DNA of 64,000 nucleotides from an uncultured Bacteroidales bacterium (GTDB taxonomy: Bacteria; Bacteroidota; Bacteroidia; Bacteroidales; WCHB1-69). The stretch lies in contig CAJOKR010000020.1 of NCBI GenBank assembly GCA_905235135.1, positions 62,001-126,000 on the forward strand, written 5' to 3'. Position 1 is the first letter of the stretch. Each line of letters opens with the position of its first letter. Of this stretch, positions 9,833 through 17,379 are shown piece after piece. The translations under genes were made by a program, and so were the position numbers. A model generated the notes under the pieces. The model searched no databases. It worked only from the letters and a program-made list of their open reading frames with translations, and was not told the DNA's origin.

Positions 9833-11224
9833 TCATTGCTCCCGATGCCGTAACTCTATAACAATTTGCGGGTACTTCTCCTGCAAATGTTTAGCAGTAC
9901 GTTCAGCAAAATAGACCGAGCGGTGCTGGGCGCCCGTGCAGCCGAAATTGACCGTTAGGTGGGTGAACTTGCGCTCTAAGTAGTTGTCCACCGACATGTC
10001 CACTAACGCACATACGTGATTCACAAAGGTTTCCACCTCCTGATATTGCTCCAAATACTCCTTTACGCAGTCGTCTTTGCCAGTGAAGGTGGCATACCGC
10101 TTCTCGCGACCTGGGTTGGGCAGGGCGCGACAGTCGAAGATGAAACCGCCGCCGTTCCCGGAAGGATCCTCCGGAACCCCTTTCTTGAACGAGAAACTCT
10201 GCACCGTGACCGTCAGCACATCCGGATTTAGCTTGGCGGGCTCCACATAGCTGTCCACCACGGTCTGTAGCACGTGCCGCAGATCGGGCAGGTTGGCCGG
10301 CAGCGCCTTCTGCTGCAGCAGATAGCGCATGTTACGGATGGCATACGGCACGCTCTGGAGGAAGTGCGTTTTCCGTTCGAAATAGCCCCGATAACCGTAT
10401 GCGCCCATCGCCTGCATAATGCGGATGAGCGAAAAAGCGTTGAAGTAGGCCTTGAACTGCTTACGATCCACCGAAATGTACTGGGAAAGGTTATCCAGAT
10501 AGCATTCCAGCAGTTCCTCGCGAATTTCGGGGGAAAGGTCGGCCTTCGCATCATACAGCAGCGAGGCAATATCGTACTGCAGCGCCCCTTTTCTGCCGCC
10601 CTGATAATCGATGAACCAGACATCATCCTGATAAACCATGATGTTCCGCGACTGGAAATCCCGATAGAGGAAAAAGTCGTCCTCAACACTGAGCAAATAG
10701 TCCATAAACTGCTGATAATCATCCTCCAAAAGCTGCTCATTGAAGGGGATGTACGCCATCTTGAGGTAGTAGTATTTGAAATAGTTGAGGTCCCACTGCA
10801 TCGACTGCCGGTCAAAGGCAGCGCGAGGGTAGGCCACCGACATGTCCAGCCCCTCTTTTGCGGTCATCTGGAACTTGGGCAGAGCTGCCACCACTTTCCG
10901 ATAATCGTCCATAACCTCTTGGAAATCACCACCATTCTTCCTCACTTCACACAGCTTGTCATACAAGGTTTGCGTCCCGAGGTCATTCAACAGATAGTGT
11001 TTTTCGTCCTCGTGAACGGCAATCAAAGTAGGGACGTTCAGCCCTTTCCCAGCGAAGAAGCGGGTGTATTCGAAGAAGGCACGATTTTCTGTAACATCTT
11101 CATTATAAGCACCTATCAGCGTGCTATTGTCGCCAAAGGTGAAGCGGTAGTAGCGTCGATGCGAGCCAGATTGCGCCAAAGGGACGCAGGAGGTGGGATT
11201 TTGGGCGGCGTGCGCAGTGGCCAT
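9833..11224 (-). CDS. APH/AmgK-like phosphotransferase fused to a RapZ C-terminal domain; ORF extends to 11329 through a repeat element, so the start is uncertain
   Basis: Kinase motifs 'SGSHRRYYRF', 'LYRDFQSRNIMV', 'FIDYQGGRKG'; C-terminal 'GCTGAQHRSVYFAERTAKHLQ...IVIELRHRE' as in RapZ; no N-terminal RapZ P-loop. Confidence 0.88.
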   Translation of the reverse strand: MATAHAAQNPTSCVPLAQSGSHRRYYRFTFGDNSTLIGAYNEDVTENRAFFEYTRFFAGKGLNVPTLIAVHEDEKHYLLNDLGTQTLYDKLCEVRKNGGDFQEVMDDYRKVVAALPKFQMTAKEGLDMSVAYPRAAFDRQSMQWDLNYFKYYYLKMAYIPFNEQLLEDDYQQFMDYLLSVEDDFFLYRDFQSRNIMVYQDDVWFIDYQGGRKGALQYDIASLLYDAKADLSPEIREELLECYLDNLSQYISVDRKQFKAYFNAFSLIRIMQAMGAYGYRGYFERKTHFLQSVPYAIRNMRYLLQQKALPANLPDLRHVLQTVVDSYVEPAKLNPDVLTVTVQSFSFKKGVPEDPSGNGGGFIFDCRALPNPGREKRYATFTGKDDCVKEYLEQYQEVETFVNHVCALVDMSVDNYLERKFTHLTVNFGCTGAQHRSVYFAERTAKHLQEKYPQIVIELRHREQ

Positions 11225-11246
11225 TGCGGTTAACGTCTCTGTTGGG

Positions 11247-11323
11247 CCCCACACTGCGCTTCGCTTGTGTGGGGTTATTTGCGCTTCGCGCGTGTTGCCT
11301 CTTCGAGGCTGCTCAAGGAAATT
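11247..11323 (-). repeat. Composite multi-hairpin element (family B, copy 1), overlapping the 5' extension of the phosphotransferase-RapZC ORF
   Basis: CCCCACAC..GTGTGGGG + GCGCTTCGCGC + GCCTCTTCGAGGC + tgctcaaggaa. Confidence 0.85.
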
Positions 11324-11373
11324 TTTCATATATATGGTTCTTCGACCGTTATCTAATTATCTGATACTTAAAT

Positions 11374-11433
11374 CCTAAACCCTAAACCTTAAACCTTAAA
11401 CCTTAAACCTTAAACCTTAAACCTTAAACCTTA
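11374..11433 (-). repeat. Heptamer tandem array (coding orientation GGTTTAA) abutting the rodA stop codon
   Basis: aaaccttaaaccttaaacctt... directly downstream of rodA on its own strand. Confidence 0.9.
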
Positions 11434-12687
11434 ATTATCATTCAATTTGATGAAACAGAACAGCATGATGGTGAAGGACCAGAGGGAGGAACCGCCGTAG
11501 CTGATGAAGGGTAAGGGGATGCCGATGATGGGCAGGAGGCCGGTGGTCATGCCGATGTTGATGAAAAAGTGGAAGGCGAGGATGCCTGCTATGCCGTACC
11601 CGTAGTAGCGTACGAACGGATTTCGCTGTTTCTCAGAGAGTTTCAGGATGCGGAAGATGAGGGCACCGAAAAGTCCGAAGACTACCAAAGTGCCGAAGAA
11701 ACCCCATTCCTCGCCGATGGCACAGAAGATGAAGTCGGTGCTTTGCTCGGGTACGAAGTTGAGCTTCGTCTGCGTGCCTTTCAGGTAGCCCTTGCCGAAC
11801 AAGCCGCCCGAGCCGATGGCGATTTTCGACTGGTTGAGGTTGAAGTCGGCACCCAACGGGTCGGAAGTTTTGCCCATGATGGTGTCAATACGCTGTTTTT
11901 GGTGCGGTTCGAGGCCGTGCTCATATAGGAAGTTGACGGAGAAAACGAACGCGACACAGGCCAAATAAACGATGACGTTGCGGCGGTATTTCTTCTTCTG
12001 GGTGCGGTTGGCAATCATGAAGGCGATGAAAACCGCCGTGATGATGGCGATGGAGTAGGTTTCGTTGAATTTCAGCGTGATGAAGGCGATAATGCCCGCA
12101 ATGATACCGAGTACTAAAAATTCCGCACTCAACCCCTCGCGGTAGAAGAGGATGATGAAGGAGAAGAAGACCAGTGCGGAACCCGCGTCGTGCTGCAATA
12201 GCGCCACAATGATGGGGATGAAGACCAACCCGAATTGCGCAAGCCACACGTAGCGGCGTTGGTTGGCGGTCTTGCCCTCCTGCATGAACTTGGCCAAAGC
12301 CAAGGCCGTGGCCACCTTCATAAACTCCGTGGGCTGTATGCTGAAACTACCGATTTTGATCCACGACTTTGCACCGTTGATTTCGGCCCCGATAAAGATT
12401 ACGAGTACCATCAAAAATAGGCAGAAGAGGTAGAAAAAGTAGGGATAATGCTGTATTATTCCACTGTCTATCAGTAATATAACAATAGCTAAAAGGATAG
12501 AGGTCCCAATCCAGATCATCTGTTTGCTGTAGGGTTGCCCGAAGTCGAAAATCGGGGTGGAACCGTCGGGGATGTAGCAGGTGGAATAGATGGTGATCCA
12601 GCCGATGATGACCAGCGCGAGGTAGTAGCAGATCAGCCGGGCGTCAAAACCCTTGGACATCTTATTGTATGGTTCTAATTTCGGCAT
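11431..12687 (-). CDS. rodA: Rod shape-determining protein RodA (SEDS)
   Basis: Multi-TM; 'FVPEQSTDFIFCAIGEEWGFFG', 'GLLPIIGIPLPFISYGGSSL'. Confidence 0.95.
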   Translation of the reverse strand: MPKLEPYNKMSKGFDARLICYYLALVIIGWITIYSTCYIPDGSTPIFDFGQPYSKQMIWIGTSILLAIVILLIDSGIIQHYPYFFYLFCLFLMVLVIFIGAEINGAKSWIKIGSFSIQPTEFMKVATALALAKFMQEGKTANQRRYVWLAQFGLVFIPIIVALLQHDAGSALVFFSFIILFYREGLSAEFLVLGIIAGIIAFITLKFNETYSIAIITAVFIAFMIANRTQKKKYRRNVIVYLACVAFVFSVNFLYEHGLEPHQKQRIDTIMGKTSDPLGADFNLNQSKIAIGSGGLFGKGYLKGTQTKLNFVPEQSTDFIFCAIGEEWGFFGTLVVFGLFGALIFRILKLSEKQRNPFVRYYGYGIAGILAFHFFINIGMTTGLLPIIGIPLPFISYGGSSLWSFTIMLFCFIKLNDN

Positions 12688-12689
12688 GG

Positions 12690-14498
12690 CTACTTGATTT
12701 TCATTTCTTTCATCCGTTGTTCGAGGTCGGTGCGCTCGACTTTGCGATTGAGGTAGTATTCAGCCATCAGGCTGGCGATGGGGCAGGCTACGGTGGCTCC
12801 AAAGCCGCCGTTTTCCACTAAGCAGAAGACGACGATTTGGGGGTCGTTGGCCGGGGCAATGAGGGCAAATACGGAGTGGTCGCGGCCGTGTGGGTTCTGT
12901 GCTGTACCAGTCTTACCGGCCACTTCAATGCCGGGAATCTGCGCCCCGCGTCCCGTACCAGCCGTCACCACCTGTTTCATGCCCTGCAGCACCGTCTCAA
13001 AGTGGCGCGGCTCGATTTTGGAGTATATCTTATCGCTAAACTGCGTGTTAAGGCTGTCTCTATTCCCGATGGCGCGCACCACATGCGGACGGATGTAGTA
13101 ACCCTTGTTGGCGATGACGGCCAGCATGTTGGCCATCTGCAGCGGGGTCACCGCCGCCTCGCCCTGCCCGATGCCCATTGAGACTACCGTGTTGCCGTTC
13201 CAGCTGTTGTTGTATTTCTTGTCGAAATATTCCGCTGTCGGGATGCGCCCTTTCAGCTCGTAAGGCAGGTCGGTGTCGAACACCTGCAGAAAGCCCATCG
13301 AGCTCATGTAATCGAGCCAGGCGGTGTAAGCTTCGTCGATGTTCTTGTATTTCACGCGGTTGGAGAGGATGTTGTAGTAAGCGCGGCAGAAGAAAGTGTT
13401 GCAAGAACGTTGGATGGCGCTGTAGATATTGAGACCGCCGCAGTTATGGCAGTGTACAACGTGATTGCCGAGATGGTAACCGCCGCCGGAGCAGGAATAG
13501 ACCGTCGAAGGGGTGATGATATGGTCTTGCAGCGCGATAAGCCCGTTGGCCAATTTGAAGGTGGAACCAGGGGGATAGGCAGCCTGCAACGCTCTGTTAA
13601 ACAGCGGTTTCTCGGGATCTGTCACTAACTTGCCATAGTTTTTCGGGCGGGCGGTACCGACTAAAAGGTTCGGGTCGTAGTTGGGGCTGGAGACCAGGCA
13701 GAGAATCTCGCCGGTTTTGGGTTCGATAGCCACGATGGCGCCCCGTTTGCCAGCCATCAGCTCCTCGCCATAGCGTTGCAGCTGCATGTCGAGGGTGCTC
13801 CAGATGGAGGTTCCAGGCACGGCTACGATATCGTCCTCGCCGTTGTTGTAAGAGCCCATTTCACGGTTATGAACGTCCACCAGCACCTTCCGTTTGCCTT
13901 TCACGCCACGCAAAATCGGCTCATACGCTTTCTCAATGCCGCTCTTGCCGATATAGTCGCCCATCCGGTAGTAGCTGTCGTTTTCTACATCTTGCTCATC
14001 CACCTCACTGACATAGCCGAGAATGTGAGCTGCGATGGGCTGCGGATAGGAGCGCAAAGTACGGCTTTGCACGAAAAATCCCGGAAATTCGGACATCTTT
14101 TCCTGTAAATAGCCGTAGTCTTCCTTGGAAATCTGCTGTTTGAACAACGAAGGCACGCTGCCGGAATATTTCTTCGCTTTTTCAATTTTCTTCCGCACAT
14201 CTTCGATATCCAAGTCCAGTACCCGGCACAGTTCCGACGTGTCAAAAGGTCGTAACTCCTTGGGTACCACCATCAAATCGTAGGCAGCATCGTTATACAC
14301 TAACAGCGAATCGTTACGGTCGTAGATGAAACCGCGGGCGGGGTGGATGGTAATCTCACGGATGGCGTTTTCGTCGGCTTTGGTCTTGTACGACGTGTTC
14401 AGCACCTGCAAACGGAACAAATGCACCGTGTAGGCCGCCAGCAAAATGCCGAGGGCTGCCACAATGATGTAGTAACGTTTGCTGTTGTCTTGTGCCAT
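12690..14498 (-). CDS. mrdA: Penicillin-binding protein 2
   Basis: PBP dimerisation domain; 'YPPGSTFKLANG' (SxxK), 'SCNTFF', 'VAGKTGTAQNPHG'; followed by rodA. Confidence 0.95.
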   Translation of the reverse strand: MAQDNSKRYYIIVAALGILLAAYTVHLFRLQVLNTSYKTKADENAIREITIHPARGFIYDRNDSLLVYNDAAYDLMVVPKELRPFDTSELCRVLDLDIEDVRKKIEKAKKYSGSVPSLFKQQISKEDYGYLQEKMSEFPGFFVQSRTLRSYPQPIAAHILGYVSEVDEQDVENDSYYRMGDYIGKSGIEKAYEPILRGVKGKRKVLVDVHNREMGSYNNGEDDIVAVPGTSIWSTLDMQLQRYGEELMAGKRGAIVAIEPKTGEILCLVSSPNYDPNLLVGTARPKNYGKLVTDPEKPLFNRALQAAYPPGSTFKLANGLIALQDHIITPSTVYSCSGGGYHLGNHVVHCHNCGGLNIYSAIQRSCNTFFCRAYYNILSNRVKYKNIDEAYTAWLDYMSSMGFLQVFDTDLPYELKGRIPTAEYFDKKYNNSWNGNTVVSMGIGQGEAAVTPLQMANMLAVIANKGYYIRPHVVRAIGNRDSLNTQFSDKIYSKIEPRHFETVLQGMKQVVTAGTGRGAQIPGIEVAGKTGTAQNPHGRDHSVFALIAPANDPQIVVFCLVENGGFGATVACPIASLMAEYYLNRKVERTDLEQRMKEMKIK

Positions 14499-15484
14499 TA
14501 TTTGTCGCGGCTTTGCAGACGGTGGACGAGGGAGAGCACGAAGGCTTTCTTTTCCTTTTCGGTATGGATGCGGTTGATGTCGTCAATGCATTTTTCCGTA
14601 TAGCGGGCAATTTCCTTTTCCGTGGCCTCTTTTGCGTGTACGGCATCGAAAATGGACTTCACCGCGAGGAATTTCGCTTTCTCGTCCGTAGCGGGTGTGG
14701 TGAAGAGTCTGTGCAGCTCCTGTTTTTGCGATTCGTCGGCCAGTTCGAGGGCTTTCAGCAGAAGGAAAGTCTTCTTGTTGTCCTTGATGTCGCCACCCAC
14801 AGCCTTGCCGAAAACCTCTTCTTCGGCATAAACATCGAGCAGATCATCGGCAATCTGGAAAGCGATACCGAGATGGATACCGAGATCGTAAAGGGCCTGC
14901 AGACTCTCCTCATCGGCACCGGCGAAGCGACCCCCAGCCTTCAGACAGCCCGCGAACATGACGGAGGTTTTCAGCCGAATCATGTTGAGATACTCGTCGA
15001 GGGAAACTTCGTCCATAGTCTCGAAGTCGAGGTCATATTGCTGACCCTCACACACTTCCAGCGCCGTTCGACCAAAAATATCGATGAGGTCGAGGATTGT
15101 TTTCGGGTCGCATTGCAGTTTCAGAAGCTGTTGCATGGCGATTACTGCGAGGGCATCTCCGGCGAGGATGGCGATATTGCCGTTCCATTTCTTATAGACG
15201 GTCGGTTGCCCACGGCGCACATCAGCCTTGTCCATGATATCGTCGTGGATAAGAGTGAAGTTATGCAGCATCTCAAAGGCGGCCGCGATATGCTTGACCT
15301 GTTCCGGGTCGCCATTGAACATCTCAGCGGCAATATACACCAACTGCGGGCGCAATCGCTTACCCGATTGCATTAAGATGTAACTAATTGGATTATAGAG
15401 ATTTTCGGGTCTCTTATCTTGCAGGATTTTCTGAAATAGTTGTTCGATGTTATTCACGACTTTGCTGGTTTTTAGAACCTGCAA
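14498..15484 (-). CDS. Polyprenyl synthetase family protein
   Basis: First Asp-rich motif 'LIHDDIMDKADVRRGQPT', second 'IADDLLD'. Confidence 0.93.
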   Translation of the reverse strand: MQVLKTSKVVNNIEQLFQKILQDKRPENLYNPISYILMQSGKRLRPQLVYIAAEMFNGDPEQVKHIAAAFEMLHNFTLIHDDIMDKADVRRGQPTVYKKWNGNIAILAGDALAVIAMQQLLKLQCDPKTILDLIDIFGRTALEVCEGQQYDLDFETMDEVSLDEYLNMIRLKTSVMFAGCLKAGGRFAGADEESLQALYDLGIHLGIAFQIADDLLDVYAEEEVFGKAVGGDIKDNKKTFLLLKALELADESQKQELHRLFTTPATDEKAKFLAVKSIFDAVHAKEATEKEIARYTEKCIDDINRIHTEKEKKAFVLSLVHRLQSRDK

Positions 15485-15489
15485 AGATA
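15482..15489 (-). promoter_or_regulatory. Bacteroidota -7 box (TATCTTTG on minus strand)
   Basis: caaagata next to the start of the polyprenyl synthetase ORF; close to or overlapping the annotated start, so the start may be further in. Confidence 0.5.
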
Positions 15490-15516
15490 CAATTTTTTAG
15501 GCAACAGCGGTAGGGT

Positions 15517-15586
15517 GAAGTAAAGACTTAAGACTTAGGACTTAAGACTTAGGTTACGTCTCAAGTCTCAAATCTCAAGTCTTACG
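15517..15586 (-). repeat. Heptamer array with inverted halves (AAGACTT | AAGTCTY) abutting the 5-FCL stop codon
   Basis: aagactt-aagactt-aggactt-aagactt-aggttacg-tctcaag-tctcaaa-tctcaag-tctta. Confidence 0.85.
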
Positions 15587-16105
15587 TTAAACGGTTAGGA
15601 TTTCGTCGATGGGGCGGTCGTGGGGTTCGGAAGGAGGGACCAGCTGGAAGTCGAAACAGAGACCGAGGGTGGGCGTTTGCGGGTGCTGAGCTAAGAAACG
15701 GTCGTAATAGCCGCGACCACGTCCCAAACGGTGTCCTTCGCTGTCGAAAGCCATACCAGGCACCACAATGAGGTCGAAAGCGCCGGTATAGGGATTGTTT
15801 TGCGGTTCGGGGATGTGGAAGTCTCCCTCCGCAAAGGGCGTATTATCAGCCAGTTCCACCGGGATGATGTCATCACCGACCACGGTGGGCAGGATGATGG
15901 TCTTCCGATGGCGCCATTCCTCAATGAACGACAGTGTTTGCACTTCGTCAGGTAGGGAGGCATAGAGCATCACCCTTTCGGCAGCGAGAAAGCGCGGATG
16001 GGAAGCCAGCTTTTGCAGCACCGCCTCCGACTGCTTTTGCAGCTCTTCCGGGGTATGCTGTTTCTTGGCGATGCGGATTTGTTGGCGGAGGTCTTTTTTG
16101 TTCAT
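15587..16105 (-). CDS. 5-formyltetrahydrofolate cyclo-ligase
   Basis: 'MNKKDLRQQIRIAKK' start; 'DLIVVPGMAFDSEGHRLGRGRGYYDRFLA' signature. The ORF-track start at 16204 lies in repeats. Confidence 0.93.
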   Translation of the reverse strand: MNKKDLRQQIRIAKKQHTPEELQKQSEAVLQKLASHPRFLAAERVMLYASLPDEVQTLSFIEEWRHRKTIILPTVVGDDIIPVELADNTPFAEGDFHIPEPQNNPYTGAFDLIVVPGMAFDSEGHRLGRGRGYYDRFLAQHPQTPTLGLCFDFQLVPPSEPHDRPIDEILTV

Positions 16106-16120
16106 GTCTTTTTTGCTTGT

Positions 16121-16336
16121 CCCCACACTGCGCTTCGCTTGTGTGGGGTTATTAGCACTTCGTGCGCCCCACACTGCGCTTCGCTTGTGTGGGGTTATTA
16201 GCACTTCGTGCGCCCCACACTGCGGCTTACGCCTTGTGTGGGGTTATTAGCACTTCGTGCGCCCCACACTGCGCTTCGCTTGTGTGGGGTTATTAGCACT
16301 TCGTGCGTTTTGCCCCTCCGGGGCTGCTTAAGGAAG
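16121..16336 (-). repeat. Composite hairpin element (family B, copy 2) with a four-unit tandem array of about 46-48 bp
   Basis: Four consecutive CCCCACAC...GTGTGGGGTTATTAGCACTTCGTGCG units, then GCCCCTCCGGGGC and tgcttaaggaagt. Confidence 0.93.
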
Positions 16337-16341
16337 TATTT

Positions 16342-16732
16342 TTAAGTATTCTTTTTTTCTTGTTTCAGGAGGAAGATTTCGAAGATGGCGTAGAGGAAAT
16401 AGATGACCAAGGAAGGCGATGGCGAAGCGGAGGGCGTCTTCGCGGTTGAAGAACATGTACAGGAGCAGGAACATCAGGCAGGAAAGGAGTTTTACGGTGC
16501 GGGAGAGCATGTAGGAGGTGACGAATTTTTTGCCGTCCTGACCGTCGTCGCTGCGGAGGACGATGTACATGGTGAAGAGGGTCATCACAAAGAAGAAGAG
16601 CACGATGAAGGGCAGCGCGGGGGTGGCGAGCTGAGGCCAGATCCATTGGAACAGCAGTGCCAGCGCGGCGATGATGACCGAAAACACGATGATTCGGAAC
16701 GAGAACTTCTTAATCGGTACCTTTTTGCTCAT
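16342..16732 (-). CDS. Small membrane protein (AtpI-like position upstream of the expected ATP synthase genes), C-terminus frameshifted near 16405-16415
   Basis: TM-rich; shifting by one base near the end restores 'FAIAFLVIYFLYAIFEIFLLKQEKKNT*' in place of 'FLGHLFPLRHLRNLPPETRKKEYLKILP'. Confidence 0.75.
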
Positions 16733-16967
16733 TTTTTTGCTTCTTTTGGGTTTTCATTGTGGATCGGATGATGAGGTACAGCGAAATCGCGATGCCGGCC
16801 AGAGAGCAGACGATCGTAAATAATGGACTGATGTTCAGTAGTTTATCAAGCTTAATACCTCCGAAGACACCCAATGCGATGACGGCTCCCATTTCAAACG
16901 CCAGGTTGGAGTAGGTGGCGTATTGATGTATGGGGGAGCTTTTTTCAGGGGTGCCCTTACCGGTCAT
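16710..16967 (-). CDS. AtpZ/AtpI family protein
   Basis: 'YATYSNLAFEMGAVIALGVFGGIKLDKLL...IVCSLAGIAISLYLIIR'. Confidence 0.85.
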   Translation of the reverse strand: MTGKGTPEKSSPIHQYATYSNLAFEMGAVIALGVFGGIKLDKLLNISPLFTIVCSLAGIAISLYLIIRSTMKTQKKQKNEQKGTD

Positions 16968-16970
16968 TCG

Positions 16971-17366
16971 TTACTTCTTTTCGGGTTGCGCGGCGGGTTG
17001 TTGTGCGGCCACGCGGTTGTTGCGCATCTTGCAGTTTCCTGAGAATTCAGCGCCGGGTTCGATGGCAATCTTGCCCGTTTCGATATTGCCGATGAGGTTA
17101 GCAGTGGCTTTCAGGGAGACCAGCTCCGAAACCAGCAGGGATTCGGCTTTCACCGCACCCTCAATCTCGATGTTGGCGCATTTGATGTTGCCTTCCACCA
17201 CGCCGCTGCGTCCGACGATAATCTTGGCCTTGCTTTCGATATTACCGCGCAATGCGCCATCGATGCGGCAGTCGGAGGAGGTGATCAGATTGCCCTGCAG
17301 CTGGGTGCCCTGGGCGATGACATTCACGGCAGAAACGCCGTAATCACGAGTATCGGTCTCTTTCAT
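16971..17366 (-). CDS. Bactofilin (polymer-forming cytoskeletal protein)
   Basis: Beta-helix pattern 'VIAQGTQLQGNLITSSDCRIDGALRGNIESKAKIIVGRSGVVEGNIKCANIEIEGAVKAESLL'. Confidence 0.93.
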   Translation of the reverse strand: MKETDTRDYGVSAVNVIAQGTQLQGNLITSSDCRIDGALRGNIESKAKIIVGRSGVVEGNIKCANIEIEGAVKAESLLVSELVSLKATANLIGNIETGKIAIEPGAEFSGNCKMRNNRVAAQQPAAQPEKK

Positions 17367-17379
17367 AATCTTTCTTGTT

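Noticed and set aside
10274-11233. 319-aa plus-strand ORF
   Set aside because: Antisense to the kinase-RapZC gene; no independent coding evidence.
14492-15376. 294-aa plus-strand ORF
   Set aside because: Antisense to the polyprenyl synthetase gene.
16121-16310. Possible mini-CRISPR array
   Set aside because: The four units are contiguous and nearly identical throughout, with no unique spacers and no cas genes.
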